This document shows, piece after piece, positions 26,794 to 37,898 of a stretch of DNA of 64,000 nucleotides (position 1 is the first letter of the stretch; the number at the start of each line of letters is the position of its first letter). A program made the position numbers and the translations under genes. The notes beneath the pieces are model-generated. The model was not told the DNA's origin. It ran no database searches and saw only the letters and a program-made list of their open reading frames with translations. Source of the stretch: Thecamonas trahens ATCC 50062 (taxonomy: Eukaryota; Apusozoa; Apusomonadida; Apusomonadidae); NCBI RefSeq assembly GCF_000142905.1, contig NW_013657669.1, positions 1 to 64,000 of the forward strand, in the 5' to 3' direction.

Positions 26794-29048
26794 TCAATCA
26801 ATGTCATTCTCGAATCCTCCACTTGCCCCTTCGTCTCCTCTTCCTCGGCCGTGCCATCCGCGCCCCCGCCCATGCCAGCCGCGACCACGCCCATGCCAGC
26901 CGTGTCCGTGACCGTGCCCGTGACCGTGCCCATACCCGTGCCCGTGACCGTGCCCGTGACCGTGACCGTGCCCATGCCCGTACCCATGGCTATGAATCCA
27001 CTCGTGGATCGCCTCGCCCCATCCTTCCCAGCTACTTGCTTGCCAGCCTCGATCGCCTCCACCGCCACGGCCACAGCCACGACCCCGGCCTCGGCCTCGG
27101 CCCCGGCGGCGACCCCGTCCGCCACGCGATCGACTCCGGTCGCTCCGCCGCCCATTGTCGCTGGACGATGCCGCGCTAGGTCCCTCGCTGCAATCGTCCG
27201 CCCAGTGCTCGTCGACTCTTGAGCACCACTGGCACACGTAGCCGCCCGACGGAACTGCAGCTTTGGGTTGCGGACAGAGCTTCGCCCAGTGCGAATCCTC
27301 GCCTCCGCCATGCGTTCCGCAATTGAAGCACGTGTAGCCCCGACCAGGCTTCTTCCCGCGCTGTCGTCGCTCTCCGTGTCTCCTCTCGCCTGCACCAGCG
27401 GCAGGATCGACCAGCGACGACGGTGAGGGCACAGGCCCAGGCCCACCCTCGCCCACAGCCCGGAGCTTGATCGAGTCGACCCGCTCGACGGCACCGACGT
27501 TGAGTGCGTCATCCACAAACAGCCGATTCCGCGCGATGGAGTGTACCACATCGGGCTGCTCGCCCGCCAGTGCCGTCCGCACGTCGGTGATCGACACCGC
27601 TTCGCCACCACCAACACGCCGCACCACGCTCGCCACAAGCTCGGCGTTGCCAACACGGTCCGACGGTGCGTGAACCACAGCAGCCTCGCCCATCTCGGTC
27701 AGCGCAAAACTTGGCGGGCTCGCCTCCGCCACGCGCACCAGCCATCGCAGCTCCTGTGCATCGCCCAGCAGCAGGCCCAGCCGCGACTCGTCAGCAGCCA
27801 CAGCAGGAAACGCCGCCACAAACGCAGAGACAAGCTCGTCGTCGCGCACTGTCCGTAGCCGCGTCGTCGCATGTTCGCCGGCCCGCGCCGCGCTCGCTGC
27901 CACAGCCATGAACTCGCGCACAGAACACGTTCCAGCACGTGCCGCAGGCAAGCCCAGCTCCAGTGGGTCAAACGCGTTGAGCACCTCCACCTCGCGCTTG
28001 TACCAGCTCCGCATCAGGTGAGCCAGTGAGTACACAAATCCGTCGTTCGAGACTAGTGTAAACCTGGCATCGCTCGACTGGAACCGTAGCGCAAGTTGCG
28101 TAGCCGCTGCTGTCATCTCTGTGTCAGCCGCGTCCTTGCTGATGATCCGCGTCGGGAGCGGGACAACCCAGCTCGGGACCCGCGGCTTCCGCCTCCCGCC
28201 CCACACCTCGCGCTCCCACAGCGGCCGTACACGATGTGTCTCCCACAGCGTGTGTCCCATAAATAGCACCACAAACGTCGAGCTACGCTCGTACACCTCG
28301 CGGTTGAGTAGCTGGTCGATCATGTAGCGATGGTGGTCTGCGTCCACAAGCACAACTCGCCGAGCTCTGCTCCGCTTGATCAACTTGAGCACCAGTGGCC
28401 ACTCCACCACATAGTCGGCCCGTGGCTGCAGGCCCGCGCCGCGCCCGTCGCATGGGCTGCCGCTTCTGCCGCTCTTTCCGATGCAGGCCCGCCGCCAAAC
28501 GCGATCTTACCGCACAGGCCCCGCCGCCCGCGTCGCAGCGGATACCCGGCCACATCCTCCGCCAGATCAAGCTTCGGCAAGCCCACTGCCGCCGCGCCGG
28601 CTTCAATTGCCCGGAGCATGCTGCACTTGCTCACGTTGTTGTCGTCGACAAAGAACGCCCCATGGTCATCGCTCCCACAGAGATAGCAAGCATGCCGATA
28701 CGTGCATCGATCACCGCCCGTGCAGCCGTGACCAGCCGTGTGGTTGAATCGCATGCAGATGCCATCACCAGCAGCAACAATGAGCGGGAGCGCCCACTTG
28801 GGCAACCGTAGCGCCTTCTCCTTCCATGCCATCGCCGTGCCGTACGCCACAGCCACCTCCGTCGCACGCCAGCTCTCCACCCACCTCGCCAGCTGTCCAC
28901 GATGCTCAGCAGCCACAGTAGCCACCAGCTCGTCCGCATCCACTCGCGACACACCCTCACCATCTGCCATATCACCACGTGCAGCGTCTCTGCCTTCCTC
29001 CTCGTGCACTTCGCTCGGCGTGTACGGGGGTGGCGGCTGAGAAGACAT
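26794..29048 (-). CDS. CCCH/CCHC zinc-knuckle protein with PIN/NYN-like domain and Gly-His repeat tail; split across two frames
   Basis: Part 1 (29048 to ~28380) starts MSSQPPPPYTPSE and carries a Cys/His cluster, CMRFNHTAGHGCTGGDRC then TYRHACYLC. Part 2, in another frame to the stop at 26794, reads continuously from GLQPRADYVVEWPLVLKLI (~28435). It holds RRVVLVDADHH, KDAADTEMTAAA and TLVSNDGFVYS, which together fit the acidic core of a PIN/NYN-type nuclease fold. Two CCHC-like knuckles follow (FNCGTHGGGEDSHWAKLC; CQWCSRVDEHWADDC), then an RGG/RGR stretch and a GHGHGHGY tail. The two frames meet within ~28411-28450 and differ as by one missing base. Alternatives: a short intron with a GTAAGA donor at 28510, although no acceptor in the right phase was found, or a -1 frameshift signal. 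Inferred role: RNA binding or cleavage. Confidence 0.55.
26888..26995 (+). repeat. Gly-His dipeptide-coding tandem repeat
   Basis: Degenerate six-base repeats (CCGTGA/CCATGC types on the plus strand) encode alternating Gly-His with occasional Gly-Tyr on the minus strand. They form the tail of the zinc-knuckle gene. A neighbouring 18-base repeat encodes WHGRGRG three times. Confidence 0.8.
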
Positions 29049-29340
29049 TCACGAGCCGAACGCTGGACGAACGGCGGCTCAAATTGCGAGTCGAGTGACC
29101 GGGTACCAAAGCGCCCCCGCCGACGCACACTCATTCCGGCCCCCGGCCCCACCCTACTCGCTCTAGCTCGCCTACATCCTCATCCCCGACCCCGACACCC
29201 TACATCACACGGCCATCACATTCCATACTACTCATACATCAGCCATGAGCATTGTCGATTGCCCCAGCCCCATCCTCGCGCTCTCTGCTCGCTCTGCCTC
29301 GACGGCCATGAACCACTCCCATCAGCTATTATTCTAAACA
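29049..29340. other. Short intergenic gap
   Basis: This 292-bp gap lies between the zinc-knuckle gene start (minus) and the receptor gene stop (minus). I see no gene. It should contain the 3' end of the receptor transcript and the promoter of the zinc-knuckle gene. Confidence 0.4.
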
Positions 29341-32300
29341 TTACAACTGTGCATCATCAACACCGAGACCCATTCGTACCGGTGATGCCGATCGAGAGTT
29401 GGGGAGCGAGACGGGATTGAGTGCTTGCTGGCGCGATCGCGAGCCCGACCCAGAGCGAGACTGGGACCGCGACGCCTTGCGGCTGCGTGACTGCGACTCC
29501 ACGTCGCGAGCCAAGGGCGAGAACGAGATCCGCCGCCGGCTTTCGATCGGGGATGCCGGCGATGTCGCACGCGATTGCGGCGATGTCAGCGACGCGGCAG
29601 CCGTAGGCGACGCCGGACGCGATCGAGTCTTCCTCGGCCCAGCCACCGCTTTGAGCGCTTTGCGCAAGCTGCGGCGAGTCTGGGATGTCTGCATTGACAA
29701 CCGCTGGACGCCTTCAGACGCCGACAACGTCCGCCCGCTTCTAGGCGATGCCCTCGCTCGCTGCATCCGCGACTCGCGAACCATCCGCACCAGCCGCGGC
29801 TCGCTTCGCGATCCCATCATGCTCTTTGGCGCCGCGCCGGCATCCATCGGCTCTGACAGCATCTGCTCCCCGAACTCACAGGCGGTACCCGGCACCATGA
29901 TCCGTGACGATGTGCGTGACCGCGACATCGATATCTCGGTAGACGACACGACGCGCGACAGGCCCCGCCCTACTCCACCCGCCTTGGCTGGCGACCGCTG
30001 TGAGGTCGGCGTACCAGCTGACGAGTACGACCCGTTGCTCCGCACCGATGCTAGAGACGAGACGCGCGGCAGCAAGTGCACGTCCGAGATGCGCACCTGT
30101 GCCTGGGACTGTGAGAGCATGGCCAGCGACTGACGCCCCTCACTCCCTGTCATTGACTCCATGCTCGTGCCTCCTGGAGCTGTCCTGGCGCTCGACAAAT
30201 TCGTGTCGCCGTTGTCGCCGCTGTTGCGCTTCACGTGGCTCCGTACCGCCCAGCAGCCCGCGACCACGGATCCGCCGAGCACGCCGCCGAGCAGGCAGAG
30301 CGCGACCGAGTCGCTCACCGCACCGCGCCATTCGGCAAGTGGCCCGCAGCGGACCGCCTGGCCGAGACCAGCCACAATCGCGCCCATCACCCGCATCCCG
30401 AACTCGATCGTGTTGCCACTCGCCGACGGAAACGGCCGCGCAGCCGCCCAGCACATTGCTCCCATCAACAACATGCCTCCGCCAACACATGCTTGCGCCA
30501 ACGGCGCGTTGCCAAGCACTGCAAGGGTCGCCGCCAAGAAAAATACCTCACACATCTCGGCCACGGCTCCATACCTGCTGCGGTAGCGGAAGAGCTCAAA
30601 CAGACATCCATACCGCGCCCGCTCCGACTTGATGCCCAGAGTGCCGGCCAGCTCTAGCTCGCCGCGACTGCTGCTAGTGGCCATCAACTCGTCCAGCGGA
30701 GACGGCGTCCGTCGGGCCACAATTGGGAGCTCGCTGCGGGTCGTCAACGATGCATTGAACCGGGTGTTGATTGCCGTCTCGGGATCGTTGCTTAGTTCCT
30801 CATTCTCGCTCTCTCCCGCAAACGGCAGATCGATGCCATGGTTCATGGCATGCAGCTGTTGCATGTATACGACAGGCATGACTCCGTCTGCATACTCCGC
30901 CTCGACTCCGTCTAGTTCCTCCGCCTGTTCTGAGAACTCGGAGCCGAGCCCAGCCGCGAGCGATCCGCTCGAGCCGAACTCGGGTGGCCTGCTCGCAAAC
31001 TCGGGCGCGGCTGACGAGGCCGAGAGCGACGACCCGCTTGCCAAGTAGTAGCCACGCTGGCGCCGCTCGGTGCACGAGCTGTCAAGGCTTGACGACCTCG
31101 TCCCAGTGCTTGGACTTGATGATGTTGACGAGCTTCCTGTCGTTGGGCTCGTCGTGGCACTCGTCGGTGACCCACTCCTTGACGAGCTGCTCTCGCTCTC
31201 CGAGCTCGAGACCGACGCCGATGATAAGCTGCTGTCATGTGGTACCGATGTCGATGTTGACGACTTGGACGATTTGGACGACGACTTTGAGAACGCGCTC
31301 GGGCTACCCTGGCCAATCGACGACCTCGAGCTTGACACCGAAACAATTGCGCGTGATCGCGACGCTGATCGCGACCGCGAGTGCGACGACCGGTGTGACC
31401 ACCGTGGCGTTCGCCCCGCCAACACCACCGCGCCACCAAACCCAACTGTCGGTGATCGTGACCGGCCCTTGGTCGCCTCTTGAACCGACGGCGTCGTCGG
31501 CGACGACAGCGGCGAAGCATTTTCGGTCGGTGCAAGAGCAAGAATGAGCGAGAGCCGTCCGACTCGATCCAGTCGCCGCAGCGTGACCGCCATCCACAGT
31601 GGAAATCCAAGTCCGTAGCCGACAACCGTCGCCACTCCAATGACCAGCGCCGGTGTATGGGTCGTCGCGCCGCATTCGACGTCGCGCGCAGAGGCGAGGA
31701 CCCACACTCCCCGTCCATGCTCGGCTTGTGCCCGGGTGCACAGCATCGTGCTGACTGCGGCCTCCACAACTCGACCATACGCCAACATACCAAAGAGGCA
31801 TAGCGACCGAGTAAGCCGCCGCACGTAAAACGTGCGTCGATGAGGCAGGGTTCTGGCGAGTACAAGGTGCATGGCAACAAGCGTGAATGCGCGGCCACAC
31901 GAGGCGACAATTGGTAGAACGAGCGATATTGACCGCGACACAATGGCGACCTGGCACTCGGGCCGGACCGCGGATGGATCCAAGACAAGGACGCCGAGGA
32001 CGGTAAACACGTTGGTCATCGACGATGACAGCAGCCCGACTGCGTACCGGCCAACCAGGTACAGACCGAGCATGCTCAGCTGGGCCTGGGTCAACGCTGT
32101 TAACGTCCGGTCGCGCGCCACGGCGTGGATCACCATGTACACCACCCACAGCAGCGGCTGTGCCGCTGCTAGCAGCATTGTCGCCGTTCCGCAACGCACA
32201 CACGTCGCTCCAATCTCAAAGTACCCGCCGGCGCAGATCGCGCAAGCGCGGCCGGCATAGCCTGCCCCGCATCGCGAGTGCCTCCCACCGTGGCACCGAT

Positions 32301-35300
32301 CGTCCGGCGCCGAGCATCGGGTGACAAATCCGGCGCTCTCGTGACTGTTCCAGTAACCGGCCTGCGGCCAGAGCCGGTAGCCGCCAGGGCAGACAGCACC
32401 GTGTGGGCAAGCCAAACACTCGTTCTTGCGGCCAAAGACGCCCTCGTACGGGCAGTCGTTCGTAAAGTACAGATCAGGGTAGACTGCAAACGCGCCAGTC
32501 AGACCGTCGCGGACTGTGACGTCACGGTACGCCGACCCATTGCCAACCGCAGGCGTGACAAAGGTGAGCTCCCTGCCCGCGCCCCCGTCGCCCGAGACAT
32601 TGCCACGAACTACCGGATGCAGCTCGTCGCTCACGCTCAGCTCCATGTGTGGAGTGAGGTGGTTGCCGATGAGCGTGATCTGCGCGCCGCTGAGCGCCGC
32701 CACCCGCGGCCGGGTTGCTGCCACCGACGGCCACGCCACCGGCAGTACGGTGAAGCCCGCCGCCTCCCGCAAGTCGCTCTCGACCGCGTTGTATCCGTTC
32801 GAGTCGGTCCCGATGCCCTCGAGCGTCCCGACAAGGAACGCCGAAAGCGGGTTGAAGAGCGCCGTCTCGGCCGGCGCCAACACGCACACTTGGACGCCGT
32901 GGCGCCAGCTCGCAACGCCAGCGCCGACATCGGCGGTGTAGCCAAAGTTGACAACAGCGTCGCGAACAAGCCGGGTTGACAAAACTCTCGTGGCGCTCTC
33001 CCACGTGACATGGACCGGGGGTGCGGTAGCGCGTCGGGCATGATGTTGACCGCGATGCCGATGATGCCGTCGGACACAACAGTCGGCACATACGCCGCCA
33101 GTGAGAGGCGGACCCGCGGCGAGCGCCCACGATCCGCAAGCCAGGGCGCCGCAACAAGACTCACGCGGGTGCAAAGAGCATGGCCGGCTTGAGTCACCAC
33201 GCTGCTCGTGCTATCAATTCCGATCGGCGGCTGCGTGTCCGGCGGCCGCGCGAGTGGATCAAGCACAATGCCGGGCACAGTCGTGTCGGTGACCGAGAAA
33301 ACCACGTTGGGCCCGACGTCCGAGGCTAGGGCCATGTAGCTAGCGTCGGCCGAGGCCACACTGAGAAGTAGCGCCACAAGTGCCGGCGCCTCGCCGGCAA
33401 ACTCGTCCTTCGGCGCTTCGACAATGATCCGCTGGAACATGTTCCAGTTGCCTGCATCGAAGACCAGCGTCCGCGTGAGGAGCTTGAGATGTGGCATACG
33501 CGGTGGCAGCGGTCTGGCACTTGGGTCGAGCTCAAGCGAGACAACGACGGCTGCCGAAGGCGGCGTGCTGAGCTGGACAAGAAGAACGACGCTTGTGCCC
33601 TCATTGATGGCCAAAATCGAAGTTGGCCGCACGCCGTGGTCGGAGGTGATGACATCGACGCTGGCCCGGGTTGCGCCCCACGAGCCGGAGAGCACTGGCG
33701 AGTCCGACGCTGGGCCGCCAAAGGCCTTGGCGCTCCGCGGCGTAAAGATCGTCCATCCGGGCACCGGCACCGCGCCAAGGGGGTGGGCTGCGGGCCAAGC
33801 GTGATGGTGAGCGTCATGTTGTCATTCGACCACGCTCCGGTCAGTTGACTGCCGAGGCAGCCTGAGAGCATGTGCGGAAGCGCTGGCGGCGTTGTGCAGG
33901 TGAGCAGATCGTCGAGTGCAGCCGCTGAGCCGACTCGCGGTGCGTGAGTTGCGGATGAAAACTGGAGTGTCAGCGTGTCGCCCTCGGACATCTCGGTGTC
34001 GTCATAGCCGGGGTCGTGGGCAACGGCGGCGACGAGCCGCGGCTGCAAGATGGACGATGACGGCGAAGGCGACGGCGAAGGCTCCAGCCGCGGGAACTCG
34101 GGCGAGAAAGGCGGCGGAGGAGCGTGGACAAGCTTGAACGACCTGTGAAGGGGCGAGGAGAGGCCAGAGTTCCACGACACGACAGTCGATGGACGCGCAA
34201 AGGCCGGAGGCTGGGTAGTCGCGGCTGGTGTTTGCCCGGTGGCATCCACGAGCTCGCCGAGAGGTGCTGGCGATGAGAGTGGAAAATGGCATGAAGAGAG
34301 GGTGGGTACGGCGCCGGCGGGCCGGCACGCATCATCGACTGAGCGATGTCTGCGGGAGAGCGTACACGGGACCAAACTTGAAGCTCGGCCATATAAAAGT
34401 GCTGCAAGGCTGGGTGTGGCCGTTTGGGCAATGCGCCCAGCACCAACTGGGCATCTTCCCCGCCATCAGCGACAACCGAGGCTTGCCAGGAAGCGTTTGC
34501 CACCAACACACCATCGAAAAAGAGTGTGGCGGTTTGAAGCGGCGACGAGCGGACGAGCGCGACGTGGTGCCAGGCTCCGAGACCATTCGCAAAGTGATCG
34601 ACGGCGCCTGCAAACACCACTCGGGTTGCTGATCCGTTGCCAGACTCCATTGTTAGCGCGAGGCCATCAATGGCGAGCTCGAGGACAGCGAGGCAGTTAG
34701 CGGGTGGCCCACCGCCAGGATGTCCGCACAGAGCAAACAGAACAATGGGCGCAGGCGCAGGGGCGCTGGGTAAGGCAAAGAGCCGGAGCCAGAACTGGAT
34801 GGTGATATCGCCCGCGAGCAGGCCAGGTTCGGCGATCGGCATTGCAACGCAGTGTCTTCCGTGCGCAAGCGAGAGGACCGAGGAAGAGCGATTGGCTAGC
34901 GGAGGGCGTGCGTCAGATGAGTCGACAAACGGCGCGGCGGTCGAGGCCCAGAGATCCATGCCGTGTGGGCCGGAGTCGACAAGCCACGAGCCGGCGCCGT
35001 CGTCTGCGGGAAGGTATATAGTGAGGCCGGGTTCGGTGCCGGTGATCTTGGTGAGCTGAGCACCATCGAGGTCAGCCGCCGAGCGGACAGTGCCCCAGAC
35101 GCGAAACTCCAAGATGCTCCCAAGAAAGACATCAGATGAAAAAGGTGACGAGAGGAGGGTAAGGACAAGGCGCGTGGCTGCGCGGGAGACGTCGGCGGAC
35201 GGCCCGACAAAGGCGACGGCCTCACCGACGGGCCGGCCGTTAATGAAGAGAGCGAGAGATCGCTCAGAGACGTCGCGGACCAGAGCGAAATGCACCCATG

Positions 35301-35751
35301 ATTGCGGCGAGATGAGGCCATTGAGATTGTGGGACATGTCGGGGAGGCGAGCGGACGGGCTAGCGGCGGAAGGCGGAGCGGCGAAAAAAACCAAATTGCC
35401 ACTTGTGTCAAACACAGCAACCAAAGCCGGGGCGGCAGTGACGCTTGGAGCGCGCGGGGAAGCGAGTGCAAACCAGGGCGCTTGGTCACGGGGAGGCCAC
35501 GACTCAAACCATAGCCATGACTCTATCGTCCAATTAGTTGTTGGGAGAGCTTGCAGCAGAGGGGAGAGGACGGGAGCCGAGACGAGGCCGGAGGCGAAGC
35601 CGCCAACTGGAGGCACAACGCCGCGTTGTTCGGTTGCTGCGAGGCGGAGCGGGGAGGGGCCCGAAGCCACCGGGGCGACAAACAAGCTGGTGAGCAGGCT
35701 GAGAAGCATGACACATGGTCCCACTCTTGTGTATGGTCTACTTTTGGCCAT
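29341..35751 (-). CDS. LamG-domain / Cys-rich / multi-pass membrane receptor-like protein; frame broken three times
   Basis: The best start is ATG 35751 (MAKSRPYTRVGPCVMLL), which gives a signal peptide. Segment 1 (to ~34310) holds two laminin-G/concanavalin-like domains (NWTIESWLWFESWPP; ITIQFWLRLFALP). Segment 2 (~34310-33783) and segment 3 (~33780-33021) are extracellular, Pro/Ser-rich then beta-rich. Segment 4 (~33020-29341) holds a TIG-like stretch, a Cys-rich block (CPYEGVFGRKNECLACPHG; CGAGYAGRACAICAGGYF), about ten hydrophobic segments and a ~400-residue Ser/Arg-rich cytoplasmic tail with an internal membrane cluster. All three joins need the same one-base correction: one near TTTT or CCC at 34290-34310, the others at 5-G runs 33779-33783 and 33017-33021. 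Intact product would be ~2,130 residues. Role inferred: surface receptor or adhesion protein. Confidence 0.65.
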
Positions 35752-35949
35752 GATCTGTCTGCCACCTCGCTCACCGGGGAGAGCCTCCAGCCAGGGTCGA
35801 GAGAAGCGCTTTGCTGACCCACGAGGGGGGCAGGCACCCGCCAACCGCACAAGTTCCGGAAGCCAAAAAAAAAAATGGCTTACGGCTCCATAGGTTGGAA
35901 AAAACCGGCCCGGCATCAGGCCCGGCACATGGTTGGGTGGCACTACCGC

Positions 35950-37221
35950 TCACTCCGAGGTGGGATGTGGGGCGGCGTCGGTGGCTATGGAGACAAGATG
36001 GTCGAGGAGAGGCCTGTGGTGGTCGTGCCAGTCGAGATCGTCGACAGACATGGAGACGGCGGCGCGGACGCCATCGACGCCGCCGACGGCGTTGACGGCG
36101 TCCATGGCGGCGCGATCGAGGTGGGAGGGGAAGGCGAGGCCCGGGGCGGCAGTCAGGGCAGCGACGCCTGCAGCCAGGGCATAGCCGCCCCAGTTGGAGA
36201 CGCCAGTCGCAATGGTGATGTCGGTGGGAACGACGGTGGCAGTGACGTCGGCGTCGGGGACAGCGTCGAGGACGGCAGCGCGGATGGCAGGCGAGCCCAT
36301 GCCGATTTCGTTGCCGCCGTCGCCGACGCCGATGGTGGTGAGCGAGGAGGAGGCAAAGCCAAAGGCTGGTTCGCGGAGGAACATGGCGTCAATGGGTGCG
36401 GTGACGGCTGAGATGTCGCCGGCACGCATGTTGCGGTACGAACCGTCGGGCGTCCGCCCGGGCCGTTCGATGGCGACCGCAACGGTTGGGGCGTACGTCT
36501 CGCGGATGTGGGTGTGGAATGCTAGGCACTCTGGAGATGCGCCGCCGCTTGACGCGGTGCCGCCGTCATGGGTCGGGTAGATCTCGAGAGCCACGTCTGT
36601 CGAGCGACTCTCGCTGAGGGCAGCGTCGAGCGCAGCCTCGACGAGCGGGCGGTTGAGGTCGTCGGTGACAACAACGACGTCCTTCCCCGCGCCCGCCAGT
36701 GCGCGGGCGAGCGCAGCCGTGCCGATTGGGCCGTCGTTCTCGCCAGCATTGACCGAAGCAATGAAGAATCCCGTGGTGAGAAGGATGGAACGAGCCGAGA
36801 TTAGAGCCGTCGTCGCCGCTCCAACCGCACCGTTGACGAAGCACTTGCCGATGCCGCGGTTTGCAGGATCCTAAGAATGGGGTGGTGTGAGTGGGTAGAT
36901 GATGGTTGCTGCGACCACGAGGCACGACCACGACTACGATCACGACTACGCTCACGAGGCACGACCACGACTACGATCACGATTACGCTTACGAGACACG
37001 GCCATTGCTGCGACCACGAGGCACGACCACGACTACGATCGCGGCTACGCTCACGAGGCACGACCACGACTACGATCACACCCATCATGTCGCCCCCCAT
37101 CATCTCACCTCCCCTCACGACAGTCATGCCCACCAGCCCAGTCATCATGTCGCGTCCATACCTTGTAGATAGCGCCCTCAATGCGACGAAAGGCACGAGT
37201 CACAGCACTAGCCATGGCCAT
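35950..37221 (-). CDS. D-glutamate cyclase-like protein (DUF4392)
   Basis: A two-exon model. Exon 1 is 37221-37162 (MAMASAVTRAFRRIEGAIYK). The intron 37161-36871 has a GTATGG donor and a TTAG acceptor, and both ends fall at codon boundaries. Exon 2 is 36870-35950, beginning DPANRGIGKCFVNGAVG. The product is 326 residues. Marks of the family: FRRIE near the start joined across the splice to D-x-x-N-R-G, ILLTTGFF, GENDGPIGTAALARAL, VVTDD, and the signature GVGDGGNEIGMG near plus-strand position 36315. Mammalian relatives (DGLUCY) convert D-glutamate to 5-oxo-D-proline in mitochondria. A targeting peptide is not obvious in the short exon 1. A phagotroph of bacteria would meet D-glutamate from peptidoglycan, so a catabolic role is plausible. 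Confidence 0.85.
36906..37080 (+). repeat. Minisatellite inside the D-glutamate cyclase intron
   Basis: Nested repeats built from ACGAGGCACGACCACGACTA-type units and shorter GATCACGAC variants fill more than half of the 291-bp intron. A larger block of about 105-110 bp, beginning GCTGCGACCACGAGGC, occurs twice. The array keeps long open frames by virtue of its composition but lies wholly within the predicted intron. Confidence 0.8.
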
Positions 37222-37898
37222 ATCGGCACGGCTGGGAGAGAGGTAATGTTGGAGGTGGCGCCGGTGGTAGACGTCGTCGTCGTCGTCGTGGTGGTGGTGG
37301 TGGTGGCGGTGACGTGCTGGAACTGGTGCGAATGGCTAGCTGGTGACGAGCTCGGACGATGGAGAAGCACATGCGGGAAAGTGGGGTGATGGAGGCTTGA
37401 GAGCATGGGAGGAAAGGTTTGATTGGGAGGTCGGATGCTGACCATGGTTAGCCGATCGGAGGAGAAGCACATGTGGGCGGTGATGGGCAGTGATCGTCGT
37501 GGCCAGCAGGCTGGTCTCCGTCAGGCTGATGTACAAGGTCGGCAGGAGGCCATCTGATAAGAGTGGCCAACAAATGACATGGTTGTCATCTTGTCGATTC
37601 CCGGTGTCACAGTGATCGATACGTCGATGAGTGAACAACGCCAGGTGTGCTAGCCATGCCCATCTCATCGCGCTCCGTCACGTCTCGGACAGGACTCCCT
37701 GTCGCCGCACCCGCCACCGCTCTCCCCACACACACACACACACACCCCACACACATACACACACACAAACATATGCCGGGAAAGGTTGTTGTCCGCGCAG
37801 CAGCACGGTCAACCATGCCCACCCCCACCGCCACCGCCGCTACTACGTCCTCCTCGTCGTCGTCGTCGTCGTCTCTGGCAACGTCACCCGGCGGAGCC
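37222..37898. promoter_or_regulatory. Divergent intergenic region with CA repeat
   Basis: This gap lies between the D-glutamate cyclase start (minus) and the TIPIN start (plus). It contains a GTC/GGT trinucleotide patch near 37270-37310, a CA microsatellite near 37727-37770 and a TCG trinucleotide patch near 37850-37872. An open frame runs into the TIPIN start from upstream, so part of the 3' end of this gap (from ATG 37773) could be coding. Confidence 0.45.

Noticed and set aside
26794-29048. Retrotransposon gag-pol reading of the zinc-knuckle gene
   Set aside because: Zinc knuckles and a -1 frame step suggest gag-pol, but there is no reverse transcriptase, protease, integrase, or terminal repeat nearby.
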